NCBI GenBank assembly: GCA_016791005.1
Contig: JAEUNY010000161.1
Coordinates: 1 to 50,613 of the forward strand
Reading direction: 5' to 3'
Source of the DNA: Zoogloeaceae bacterium
GTDB lineage: Bacteria > Pseudomonadota > Gammaproteobacteria > Burkholderiales > Rhodocyclaceae
Length of the DNA: 50,613 nucleotides
Shown here: in pieces, positions 1 through 7,377 of the stretch
Layout: each line of letters begins with the position of its first letter
Position numbering within the stretch: the first letter of the stretch is position 1
Notes under the pieces: generated by a model
What the model was told of the DNA's origin: nothing
Databases searched by the model: none
The model's input: only the letters and a program-made list of their open reading frames with translations
Made by a program: the position numbers and the translations under genes

Positions 1-140
<140 letters not shown>

Positions 141-251
141 GCTCGGGGAGCCCGTTCGGGGCTGCCGCCGCCAACGCGACTCGGCACAGGTCTTGCGCGT
201 TGTCGGCAGCTTCGCAAAGTTCTCCCTCCTCATCCCACGATGAGAGTTTGC

Positions 252-280
252 GGGGCGACCTCGGTCGCCCCTCTTTTTTT
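252..280 (+). terminator. rho-independent terminator after the aldehyde dehydrogenase
   Basis: GGGGCGAC (252-259) pairs perfectly with GTCGCCCC (264-271) across a four-base loop and is followed by CTTTTTTT. It lies 112 bases after the dehydrogenase stop and nothing else reads into it, so it should end that transcript. Confidence 0.85.
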
Positions 281-759
281 CCGCTGCCGGGTCTCACATG
301 GACGCGCCGGCATGGTCACGAGGAGCCGACGGTTGTGGATCGAGTGATAGCGACCGAGGTAAGGATGAACTTGATCGAGGTGATGCAGGTGAAATTCAGT
401 TCCTTGATGTTTCGCCAAATAGGCGGGCGCAGTGACGGCAGTGCGCCGGAGCGTGTTCCCACAATGGTGATTTTCTGATCGGTCAGGTGGATGCCCACCT
501 CGGGAGCTTTGGCGGCCGTCCTTGGTATAGGGGGCGTTCGAAATTTGAATACTGGCAGAACACCCAGCCCATCTTCGACGTGGTAGATCGACGTGGTGCC
601 GCGTTCTGCGTTGAGAGAGGGCTAGGCAAGGGATTTCTGCCCCGTTCCCGGTTTTTTACGGATGCGGAATGGGCGGAACAGGTGGCGTTCGGAGTGGTGA
701 CGCAATGAGGACTTCGAACTGCCCCGAGAGGTGCGGTGATGCAATCTACAATCAAGCTT
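281..759. other. long stretch without a convincing gene
   Basis: About 480 bases between the terminator and the ribosome binding site of the cytochrome gene. Short open frames occur on both strands (for example 487-708 on the plus strand), but none has a ribosome binding site, a recognisable domain or clear coding bias. The end of the stretch must hold the promoter of the cytochrome gene; I could not pick out a trustworthy -35/-10 pair. It may be decayed coding sequence. Confidence 0.4.
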
Positions 760-769
760 GGAGGTGGCA

Positions 770-1099
770 ATGAAGAGATGGATGACGGTCGCGGGCGTCG
801 CGACAGTGCTTGGGCTCACCTTGGGGTCGGCCCAGGCGAGCATGGAAATCGTCAAGAAGGCGCGTTGCGTGGCTTGCCACGCCGTGGATAAAAAGCTCGT
901 CGGGCCTTCGTTCCAGGACATTGGGGCGAAGTACAAGGGGCAGGCTGGCGCGGCGACGATGCTGTTCGACAAAGTGCGTGCTGGGGGTGCCGGCAACTGG
1001 GGTCAGATTCCCATGACCCCCAACGGGCCTGACAAGATTAGCGATGAAAACCTCAAGGCGGCGGTGGAGTGGATTTTGAACGGAGCGCCGGCTAACTGA
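770..1099 (+). CDS. small periplasmic class I cytochrome c (c551/c552 type)
   Basis: The 109-residue product has a Sec signal peptide (residues 1-23, cleavage after AQA) and one haem site C33-V-A-C-H37. M82 in an IPM motif is the likely distal haem ligand, as in soluble c551/c552 electron carriers. It should shuttle electrons in the periplasm, for instance from a quinoprotein dehydrogenase to a terminal oxidase or nitrite reductase. A TTG lies in frame at 758, but ATG 770 is preferred because GGAGG at 760-764 sits five bases before it. The gene is monocistronic, with its own terminator at 1127-1150. The family is clear; the redox partners are unknown. Confidence 0.92.
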   Translation: MKRWMTVAGVATVLGLTLGSAQASMEIVKKARCVACHAVDKKLVGPSFQDIGAKYKGQAGAATMLFDKVRAGGAGNWGQIPMTPNGPDKISDENLKAAVEWILNGAPAN

Positions 1100-1126
1100 T
1101 CTCGCTTCCAGGGAATCTGGATTGGC

Positions 1127-1150
1127 AAAAGGGCCTGCGGGCCCTTTTTT
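1127..1150 (+). terminator. rho-independent terminator of the cytochrome c gene
   Basis: AAAAGGGCC (1127-1135) pairs with GGCCCTTTT (1140-1148) around the loop TGCG, and the T run continues to 1150. It begins 27 bases after the cytochrome stop codon. Confidence 0.85.
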
Positions 1151-1237
1151 CATGGCACTGAAAGCGGGATGCGGGTTGGCGGGTGGAGATCTTGCGCCTA
1201 CTATTTGAAATCCCACCCGCCAACCGGAGATCGCATC

Positions 1238-1471
1238 ATGGAACCGACCGTCCACACCATGAACAATCTGTTCGAACAACTCGGGCTGCCGTCTTCTTCT
1301 GAAGCGGTGGAGGCCTTTATTGCCAGCCACGCCCCGTTAGCCTCGGCGGTCAAATTGCCCGAGGCGCCGTTCTGGACGTCGGCCCAGGCGGCCTTTCTGG
1401 AGGCGGAGATTCTGGAGGATGCGGACTGGGCGGAGATCATCGATCAACTCGATGCTCGCCTGAGGGGCTAA
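1238..1471 (+). CDS. DUF2789 family protein
   Basis: A 77-residue acidic soluble protein beginning MEPTVHTMNNLFEQLGLP and containing PFWTSAQAAFLEAEILEDADW. Both match the pattern of DUF2789, a small family common in Proteobacteria with no known function. The start is ATG 1238; a CCGGAGA element lies at 1224-1230, whereas the longer in-frame start at 1169 lacks a binding site. It has no signal peptide or membrane segment. It stands alone between the cytochrome terminator and the convergent YVTN gene. Confidence 0.8.
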   Translation: MEPTVHTMNNLFEQLGLPSSSEAVEAFIASHAPLASAVKLPEAPFWTSAQAAFLEAEILEDADWAEIIDQLDARLRG

Positions 1472-1527
1472 ACGGGTCGTCCCGATTTCCGATGCGATCG
1501 GCGGTACGCCAGGGTGTCGGAGTCGGA

Positions 1528-1612
1528 GGTGTCTCACCGCCGCCCAGGTGTATTGCACAGTTGTTGCGAAATTGAGCAGGTGTCTCACCCTTGAACAAAT
1601 TCGGGGTGAGAC
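1528..1612. repeat. two direct copies and one partial inverted copy of GGTGTCTCACC
   Basis: GGTGTCTCACC occurs at 1528-1538 and again at 1579-1589, exactly 51 bases apart. GGTGAGAC at 1605-1612 is an inverted partial copy. All lie in the 171-base gap between two convergent genes, where promoters are not expected. Role unknown: protein binding sites, or the remnant of a mobile element end. Confidence 0.5.
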
Positions 1613-1642
1613 GGGCCGGCAAGACGGCCGGCCCCAGTCCCT

Positions 1643-2590
1643 TTATCGAACGACCACGCCCCAGGGAAGTTGCCCCACCGGGACATCCCCGATCGATTGC
1701 AGGGTTGTCGTATCGATCAGGGTGACACTGTCAGAGCGACCGTTGGCGACCAGCAGGGTCGCGCCGTCGGGGGTAATGTCCATGTTCCAGGGGCGCTTGC
1801 CCACTGCTACGGTCCCCACCACGGTGTGGGTGGCCACATCGATGGCGCTCACCGTGCCGTCCCGACCGTTGGAAACGAAAACTCGCTTGCCTGCGGGGTG
1901 AACGGCAATCCCGTTGGAGAAATTCCCGGCCGGAATTCGCGCCACGACGGTTTGGGTGGCGGTGTCGATGGCAAAGACGGTGTTGGCGAGTTCGCAGGCG
2001 ACGTAGGCCCGACTGCCGTCGGGCAGGAAGCCGATCCCCCGGGGACGCTTGCCGACAGCGATCCGATTGACCTGGCGGCGGGCGGCGACGTCGATCACGT
2101 CGAGCTGTTCTGCGTCCTCGGCGCTCACGTAGATCCAGCGACCATCGGGGCTGAACACGGCGTGCTCCGGGTTTTTCCCCTCCACCTTGATGTGGGCGAT
2201 CTCTGCGCCGGTCGTGGCATCGAGCAAGGCGATGCTGTTGTCTTCTTCCACGGCCACCGCCGCCCACTTGCCGTCTCGGGAGAGGCTGACGCCTTCAGGC
2301 GATTCGCCCACCTTCCAGCGCTGGGCGTTCTGGCCCTCCGGCAGGGTCACGACCACCAACGAACGAGAGGGGGCATCCGTGACGAACAGGCGCTTCCCGC
2401 CCGGATCGATGGCAATCCCACGGGGCCGCTCGCTGATCGCAAACTCCCGCACAGCGGCCCGCGTGGCGACATCGATGACCGAGATGGTGCCGGACTTTTC
2501 GTTGGGCACGTAGGCAAAAGGGGCCGCACAGGCCATGGCGGGAACCACCATGGCGAGGGCGGCGCTGAGGACGATGGGTTGTGTCTTCAT
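1643..2590 (-). CDS. YVTN-type beta-propeller protein of quinoprotein (PQQ) systems
   Basis: The 315-residue protein has a signal peptide (about residues 1-22, ending CAA) and then seven or so repeats of about 42 residues with the pattern ISVIDVATR...RPRGIAIDPGGKRLFV. This is a YVTN/NHL-like beta-propeller. It most resembles the beta-propeller found in PQQ-dependent alcohol catabolism clusters (the TIGR03866 type), of unknown function. It is the third gene of a leftward operon after pedF and the solute-binding protein, 38 bases behind the latter. It probably acts in the periplasm as an assembly or scaffold partner of the dehydrogenase; this role is inferred from neighbourhood only. Confidence 0.85.
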   Translation of the reverse strand: MKTQPIVLSAALAMVVPAMACAAPFAYVPNEKSGTISVIDVATRAAVREFAISERPRGIAIDPGGKRLFVTDAPSRSLVVVTLPEGQNAQRWKVGESPEGVSLSRDGKWAAVAVEEDNSIALLDATTGAEIAHIKVEGKNPEHAVFSPDGRWIYVSAEDAEQLDVIDVAARRQVNRIAVGKRPRGIGFLPDGSRAYVACELANTVFAIDTATQTVVARIPAGNFSNGIAVHPAGKRVFVSNGRDGTVSAIDVATHTVVGTVAVGKRPWNMDITPDGATLLVANGRSDSVTLIDTTTLQSIGDVPVGQLPWGVVVR

Positions 2591-2628
2591 GCTGTCTCCG
2601 GATTGCGGGGCCCCGTGTGACCAGCGAA

Positions 2629-3477
2629 TCAGGGTGTTTTGACCGTGACCCCGTGCTGGGCAAAGATCTTGGCCACGGTGCCGTCCCGCTGCAGGCCTTC
2701 CATTGCCGTGGCCAGGCCTCGGGCGAGTTGGGAGTTGTCGGCCTTCACAGCCATGCCCAGGGCCCAGCCCTTGATCTGCAGTTCGGGCAGACCGACGTCG
2801 GTGAGGGGGTAGGGGGATTCCTTCCCGAGCGCCGCCTCCATCTCTCCCCTAGGCGCCATGACGGCGGCGACGCTGCCGTCCCGCATTGCCGCGACGGCTT
2901 CCGCAACGGAGGGAAAATGAACAACATTTTCCCGCAGTCGCCCGTTGAGGACAGAGAGGAGGAAGTTGTCGGCCAAGCTTCTCACCTCGACGCCGATCTT
3001 TTCCCTCGTGAAGACCTCCAGCCCCCGGGCGGCAGAACCGGCGATTGGAGGAACCAACTGGGGGTTGCGGGCAACGGCAACGGTTTCGATGTGGTATGGA
3101 GCAAAGATCTTGACCTGGTCATTGTTGCTGGCGAGGTGCGAATCGACCGGGACATGCAGCATCACGTCCGCCGGGCGGGTGCCCAGGTAATGGCCTTTCC
3201 ACACCATGTTCCGCAAGTCGTCATTCATATCTTCGTCGGCCGCGTATTCGACCACCTCGGCTTCGAGGCCGAGGCGCTTGGCCAGTTCGCGTCCGAGGGC
3301 GACATCGATCCCCTTTCCCTTTTCGGAGTAGGGAGGAAAGGCCGCATAGACCGCGACCCTCAGGCGGCCAGGCTGCTGCAGCTCCATCGCCTCTTCGGCC
3401 ATGGCCGAGGCCGTTGAAATGCTCCCGAGCAACATGGCGCATGAGACGAAGAGCGCACGAAACGGCTTATTCTTCAT
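2629..3477 (-). CDS. quinoprotein dehydrogenase-associated periplasmic solute-binding protein (MoxJ-like)
   Basis: A 282-residue secreted protein: signal peptide MKNKPFRALFVSCAMLLGS...AMAEE, then a type 3-like periplasmic binding fold. The entry strand is RLRVAVYAAFPPYSEKGKGIDV. Such proteins accompany PQQ alcohol dehydrogenases (the MoxJ/XoxJ group) and are thought to help mature or load the dehydrogenase rather than feed a transporter; no ABC transporter genes lie nearby. ATG 3477 has a GGAGA element nearby and overlaps the end of pedF by 11 bases, which implies translational coupling. A longer open frame runs back to 3768, but it lies wholly inside pedF in another frame. Confidence 0.82.
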   Translation of the reverse strand: MKNKPFRALFVSCAMLLGSISTASAMAEEAMELQQPGRLRVAVYAAFPPYSEKGKGIDVALGRELAKRLGLEAEVVEYAADEDMNDDLRNMVWKGHYLGTRPADVMLHVPVDSHLASNNDQVKIFAPYHIETVAVARNPQLVPPIAGSAARGLEVFTREKIGVEVRSLADNFLLSVLNGRLRENVVHFPSVAEAVAAMRDGSVAAVMAPRGEMEAALGKESPYPLTDVGLPELQIKGWALGMAVKADNSQLARGLATAMEGLQRDGTVAKIFAQHGVTVKTP

Positions 3478-3904
3478 AGACGGTCTCCAGCCAGGCGCGA
3501 ATGGTCCACATCGCTTCCTGGGACAGGATACCTTCGAACGGCGGCATATAGACGCGACCGTCGCGGGTCGAGCCGTGACGAATGCGCTGGAGGAATATTT
3601 CGTCGCCTTCCTGGCCCTTGGGCAAGTAGCGCAGGTCCGGCGCGATGCCTCCAGAAATGGCGCCCAGGCCATGGCAGCGGGCACAGTTCTGGTTGAAGGC
3701 CGAATCACCAATTCGGATCGCTTCCTTGTTGCCGCTGTACGGGTTTTTCGCCAGCCACTCGGTGCCAACCTTTGGCAAAGTGGAAGTGTCTACGGCCTGG
3801 GGGGTGACGTCACCATGGGCATGGGCAAGTCCCGCTACGAGGGCGAGGCCGGCACCGAGGCAGCAACGCTTCAGTCGGGCGGAAAGGGAGGTTACCTTGA
3901 TCAT
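3467..3904 (-). CDS. pedF: cytochrome c-550 PedF
   Basis: The 145-residue protein has a signal peptide (residues 1-29, ending AHA), one haem site C74-A-R-C-H78 and a likely distal methionine M120 in VYMPPF. The mature start HGDVTPQAVDTSTLPKVGTEW and the segment CARCHGLGAISGGIAPDLRYL match PedF, the c550 that accepts electrons from the PQQ ethanol dehydrogenase in the periplasm. The start at ATG 3904 is backed by AGAGGA just upstream. It is the first gene of the leftward operon and has a strong sigma-54 promoter about 75 bases upstream. No dehydrogenase structural gene is present in the window. Confidence 0.9.
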   Translation of the reverse strand: MIKVTSLSARLKRCCLGAGLALVAGLAHAHGDVTPQAVDTSTLPKVGTEWLAKNPYSGNKEAIRIGDSAFNQNCARCHGLGAISGGIAPDLRYLPKGQEGDEIFLQRIRHGSTRDGRVYMPPFEGILSQEAMWTIRAWLETVYEE

Positions 3905-3976
3905 GTCTGAGTCCTCTTGTTTAGGTTGGCAAGACGCGCTACCTACGGATGGGCGGCGCGTCACGTGGAACCCGTC

Positions 3977-3993
3977 TGCAAGGGGTGTGCCAT
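3977..3993 (-). promoter_or_regulatory. sigma-54 (-24/-12) promoter of the pedF operon
   Basis: On the minus strand the sequence reads TGGCACACCCCTTGCA. This matches the RpoN consensus TGGCAC-N5-TTGCW, with exactly ten bases between the GG (3991-3990) and GC (3979-3978) pairs. Transcription should start near 3966, about 60 bases before the pedF start codon. Confidence 0.82.
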
Positions 3994-4000
3994 GATGGGC

Positions 4001-4018
4001 TCTCGATGGGGTACGAGA
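4001..4018. promoter_or_regulatory. inverted repeat between two sigma-54 promoters
   Basis: TCTCG (4001-4005) and CGAGA (4014-4018) form an inverted repeat with an eight-base spacer, between the divergent sigma-54 promoters. It lies only 8 bases upstream of the pedF -24 element and about 58 bases from the other, close for a sigma-54 enhancer. The assignment as an activator site is speculative. Confidence 0.25.
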
Positions 4019-4074
4019 AGGAGTAGTCTTTAACTTCACTATAGATGCTCCTGATTTCTCTAGAAGAGCATTTT

Positions 4075-4090
4075 TGGCATGGTAGTTGCA
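4075..4090 (+). promoter_or_regulatory. sigma-54 (-24/-12) promoter of the activator gene
   Basis: TTGGCATGGTAGTTGCA (4074-4090) matches the RpoN consensus. GG is at 4076-4077 and GC at 4088-4089, ten bases apart. Transcription should start near 4101, leaving a leader of about 100 bases before the GTG start at 4200. A regulator of this class controlled by sigma-54 suggests positive autoregulation. Confidence 0.78.
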
Positions 4091-4160
4091 GAACCTGCTG
4101 CGTCGTGAGACGAGTGCCTTGTTCCGTTTTGTGACAGGTGCTACGGTTAAAATAGACAAA

Positions 4161-4170
4161 AGTTATAACT
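4161..4170. promoter_or_regulatory. perfect palindrome AGTTATAACT in the activator leader
   Basis: A perfect ten-base palindrome in an A/T-rich patch 20 bases before the ribosome binding site of the sigma-54 activator gene. It is inside the predicted transcript and could be an operator or merely AT-rich leader sequence. Confidence 0.25.
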
Positions 4171-4199
4171 ATATATGTGGAATATTGGAGGAGAAGGGC

Positions 4200-6236
4200 G
4201 TGGATGGAGCACTGCAGTCAGTAGAAGTGCGCGACAGCCTCACCCGGGACGCACGCCGGGCTTTTCTCGATCGCGGCACCGACGTCGCGGCGGAGGGTCT
4301 GCCGGACCGAAGAATCCTGCGCTCCTGGGAGCGCTGCCGCTCCCGGGGCTTGCAGGGACTCGGTGATTCGGCCATCGGAATTGTTTCCGCGAACCTCTTG
4401 CGTGAGGCACGGGATAGAAATGGTTTTTTGCTTTCCCACGCACGGGGGATTCTGAATCACCTCTACGAGCAGATTCGCTCGACGGGCAGTGTGGTCATTC
4501 TGTCGGATAGTGCCGGGCTGATTCTTGAGAGCTTGGGAGATCCGGATTTCGTGGCTCAAGCGAACCGCGCCGAGTTGCAGCCCGGTGCCTCCTGGGACGA
4601 GACGGGGCGTGGAACCAACGCCATTGGGACGTCCCTGTCCGAGCGGGTGCCGATCGAAATCGTGGGAAGCGAACATTTCCTCGATCGCAACGGTTTTTTG
4701 ACCTGCAGCGCGTCTCCCATCTTCGATGCCCACGAGCGTCTATTGGGGGTCCTCGACATCTCCGGTGATTACCGTGCTTACCAGCGGCACACGCTGGGCT
4801 TGGTCCGCATGACGACGAATATTCTTGAACGTCGGCTTTTTGAAGCTGAATTTGCTCGCGAAATCCTGTTGTCCTTTCACACCGACATGGAGTACCTCGG
4901 CACCTTGCAGGAAGGCTTGGTCGTGCTGTCTCCGGGGGGCGAGTTGGTTGCGGCCAATCGTCCAGGGCTCCAGATGCTCGGGATCAATCGAAACCATCTG
5001 AGTCAGATGGATTTTTCCATGGTGTTCGACGGGGGCTTCAGCCAATTTGTCGACCGCGCCGGCCGGGATCCCCAGGCCATGATTGCTTTGGGCCTTCGCA
5101 GTGGAAAACGCTTGTATGCCAAGCTCCGCCTCCCGCCGGCCGTCGTCAAGACCGGTTCACCGATCATGCCGGCCGTGCCCCTCGGGATGCAGGGCGAGTC
5201 ATTGCGGTCGGTGCGGGGGCTGACGCGGGAAAAATGTGGCGTCGAAAACGCAACTCTTGGGTGTCTGGATACCGGGGATGAGCGCCTTGCTGCCGCGATC
5301 CAGCGCGCAGGCCGGATCGTCGGCAAGGATATCCCCCTGCTGATCCTTGGGGAGTCGGGTGTTGGCAAGGAAATGTTTGCCAAAGCTTTCCACCGCAGCG
5401 GTCCTCGCCGTAATGCCCCCTTCGTGGCGTTGAACTGCGCCGCCATTCCCGAGAATCTCATCGAATCGGAGCTCTTCGGCTACGTGGGCGGCGCATTTAC
5501 CGGCGCGCGGCGGGAAGGGTATGCGGGAAAGATCCAGCAGGCCAGTGGCGGAACGCTCTTCCTCGATGAAATCGGCGATATGCCGCTCAACCTTCAAGCC
5601 CGCCTGCTTCGAGTGTTGCAGGAGCGGATGGTGACCCCCTTGGGGGGTGTCAAGTCGGTTCCAGTGGATATTTCCCTCGTGTGTGCGACCCATCGCAACC
5701 TGCCCGATGCGGTTCGAAGCGGCGTGTTTCGCCAGGATTTGTACTACCGCGTCAACGGCTTGACCGTCACCCTGCCGTCCTTGCGGGAGCGCAGCGATAT
5801 CCGCGAGATTGCCGAGAACATTCTGAACTTCGAAAGTCGCGAGGGGCGACCGGTTCGACTCTCGGACGAAGTCGTTAAATTCTTCGAGCGCTATCGTTGG
5901 CCCGGCAACATCCGCCAGATGCACAATGCAATTCGGGTCGCGTTGGCATTGCTGGATGATGGGGAGTCGGTCGTTGGCCCGTCACATCTGCCAGAGGAGC
6001 TGTTTGCCCTTGAGGCCGATCACGAGGAGCAGGCGGCGCAGGGCAAGGTCATCTCGTCGCCCAAGGTGGTCGGGGGGCTACCGGCGGTTGCGGCCGGGTC
6101 GGCCGAATCCCTCGACGTCATTGAGCGACGGGCGATTGAGCAGGTCTTGCAGGAGGAAAAGGGGAATGTGTCGGCGGCTGCGCGACGTCTCGGCATCAGC
6201 CGCAACACCCTGTATCGGAAGATGGGACGGCTCTGA
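4200..6236 (+). CDS. sigma-54-dependent transcriptional activator, AcoR-like (GAF-AAA+-Fis HTH)
   Basis: The 678-residue protein has three parts. An N-terminal sensor region (about 20-190) is GAF-like, with RGTNAIGTSLSERVPI. A PAS-like middle follows. The AAA+ domain (about 365-585) has Walker A GESGVGKE at 384-391, the sigma-54 contact loop GAFTGA at 431-436, and Walker B LFLDEIGD. A Fis-type helix-turn-helix ends the protein (NVSAAARRLGISRNTLYRKM). This is the AcoR layout used for acetoin and alcohol catabolism. GTG 4200 is chosen because GGAGGAG lies at 4187-4193; ATG 4204 is out of frame. It diverges from the pedF operon, both units have sigma-54 promoters, and it most likely activates pedF, itself and perhaps the dehydrogenase genes. 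The effector is unknown. Confidence 0.9.
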   Translation: MDGALQSVEVRDSLTRDARRAFLDRGTDVAAEGLPDRRILRSWERCRSRGLQGLGDSAIGIVSANLLREARDRNGFLLSHARGILNHLYEQIRSTGSVVILSDSAGLILESLGDPDFVAQANRAELQPGASWDETGRGTNAIGTSLSERVPIEIVGSEHFLDRNGFLTCSASPIFDAHERLLGVLDISGDYRAYQRHTLGLVRMTTNILERRLFEAEFAREILLSFHTDMEYLGTLQEGLVVLSPGGELVAANRPGLQMLGINRNHLSQMDFSMVFDGGFSQFVDRAGRDPQAMIALGLRSGKRLYAKLRLPPAVVKTGSPIMPAVPLGMQGESLRSVRGLTREKCGVENATLGCLDTGDERLAAAIQRAGRIVGKDIPLLILGESGVGKEMFAKAFHRSGPRRNAPFVALNCAAIPENLIESELFGYVGGAFTGARREGYAGKIQQASGGTLFLDEIGDMPLNLQARLLRVLQERMVTPLGGVKSVPVDISLVCATHRNLPDAVRSGVFRQDLYYRVNGLTVTLPSLRERSDIREIAENILNFESREGRPVRLSDEVVKFFERYRWPGNIRQMHNAIRVALALLDDGESVVGPSHLPEELFALEADHEEQAAQGKVISSPKVVGGLPAVAAGSAESLDVIERRAIEQVLQEEKGNVSAAARRLGISRNTLYRKMGRL

Positions 6237-6238
6237 GG

Positions 6239-6269
6239 TTGTGAGGCGGTTGTTCAGGCCGCCTCACAA
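6239..6269. terminator. hairpin between convergent genes
   Basis: TTGTGAGGCGG (6239-6249) pairs perfectly with CCGCCTCACAA (6259-6269) around a nine-base loop, directly after the activator stop codon and nine bases past the stop of the convergent HDOD gene. There is no long T run, so efficiency is uncertain, but placement suggests a bidirectional terminator. Confidence 0.6.
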
Positions 6270-6278
6270 GCGCGGGCC

Positions 6279-7139
6279 TCAGGGCCCGTACAAAGCGGAA
6301 AGCATGGCCTTTCGCTCGTCCGCCGCGGATTCCAGAAGTTCTTTGAGGGCGTCGGGCTCGATTCCCAGGGTTGCGCAGGCCAGGAGATTTGCGCGGTCTT
6401 GACGGCGCAGGGCAGAAAATGGGTTGGGCGCCTCGGCGGCCAGTCCCGCCACGAATAGTACGTCGGCCAGTTGTTTCGGCGGCCAGCTACCGCCGTAGGG
6501 ATCGTCGTAGTCGAGGGCGTCGAGGATCGCCGGCGGCATTTCCATGGCTTCCAGCAGGGCGCGGCTGACGGGCTCATTCCAGAGCGCGACAAACTCCGCG
6601 AATCGTTCCGCGTCAGCCTCGAGTTCCGGATACTCCGCAGCGCGGGCAAGCAGGAAAAACTGCCCGATATTGACCATCATTCCCGAAAACAACGCGGTAT
6701 CCGGGGGGACGACGCGCAGCTTTTTGGCCAGGGCGTAAGACCAGCAGGCCACGTCCACCGAGTTCATCCACAAGCCCGCCGCAGTAAGGCGCATGGTTTT
6801 GGAGCGGAGGTCGTGGGCCAATTGTTCGGCTGAGATGGCGAAGGCCATGCAGCGCAGGGTCGCAAGGCCAATCCGCCGAACGGCATCGACTACATTCGAG
6901 ATTGCTTTTCCAGCCGGATTCAGCGCGGCTGAATTCGCCAGGCGGACGAGTTTCGCGCTGAGCAGCGGCTCGGTTTGAACCACTCGGGCAATCTGATCCA
7001 ACGTCGCGTTGGGGTCGTCGGCCAGGCGTTTGATGCGCAACGAGAGGTCGAAGACTGTTGGGAAGTTAAGGCGGCCAGATTTCAACTCCTGCTCGATGGC
7101 TTCGGCATATTGCTGGGCTTGGGTTTCGAACTCGACCAT
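6279..7139 (-). CDS. HDOD domain signalling protein
   Basis: The 286-residue cytosolic protein carries an HDOD domain over about residues 20-215 (FPTVFDLSLRIKRLADDPN, LVRLANSAALNPAGK, AVRRIGLATLRCMAF). HDOD domains are catalytically silent relatives of HD phosphohydrolases; proteins built from them act in bacterial signalling, often linked to motility or chemotaxis. ATG 7139 is preceded by GAGGTG with good spacing. It is transcribed alone and converges on the sigma-54 activator. A second HDOD domain occurs in the cyclase gene at 9452. No enzymatic role is expected. Confidence 0.85.
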   Translation of the reverse strand: MVEFETQAQQYAEAIEQELKSGRLNFPTVFDLSLRIKRLADDPNATLDQIARVVQTEPLLSAKLVRLANSAALNPAGKAISNVVDAVRRIGLATLRCMAFAISAEQLAHDLRSKTMRLTAAGLWMNSVDVACWSYALAKKLRVVPPDTALFSGMMVNIGQFFLLARAAEYPELEADAERFAEFVALWNEPVSRALLEAMEMPPAILDALDYDDPYGGSWPPKQLADVLFVAGLAAEAPNPFSALRRQDRANLLACATLGIEPDALKELLESAADERKAMLSALYGP

Positions 7140-7377
7140 CAGGACACCTCTATTTGCAATCGACTCTACGGCTGGCTGGTCCCTCCATTACGGGTGTGGG
7201 CGGGAAAAGCTGAATGGTCAATTTCATTCGCAGCGATGGGATGCAGTGCCTCGGGCAGCGGAACTTCCGGAGGGTGAACAGGGCGTTGGCCTCGGTCGAA
7301 TATTGGACTTCTAGGGGTTCGAAAATCGGGTGACCGAGGGAGGCGGTTGGAGGCCACAGCCGCCAGGCTTCGGGGGG
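7140..7377. other. intergenic region upstream of the HDOD gene
   Basis: This stretch separates the HDOD start from the end of the HNH gene, both on the minus strand. It should hold the HDOD promoter. I see no clear promoter hexamers, terminator or conserved small gene; the short frame at 7166-7357 has no ribosome binding site. Confidence 0.35.

Noticed and set aside
200-478. 92-codon plus-strand frame after the aldehyde dehydrogenase
   Set aside because: It spans the terminator hairpin at 252-280, has no ribosome binding site and no protein-like pattern.
487-708. 73-codon plus-strand frame before the cytochrome gene
   Set aside because: Composition is somewhat protein-like, but the start is GTG without a binding site and no family is recognisable.
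1670-2620. 316-codon frame opposite the YVTN propeller gene
   Set aside because: Antisense shadow of a gene with strong repeat structure and a signal peptide; the shadow has no domain or start signal.
7166-7357. 63-codon minus-strand frame between HNH and HDOD genes
   Set aside because: No ribosome binding site, Pro-rich random composition.
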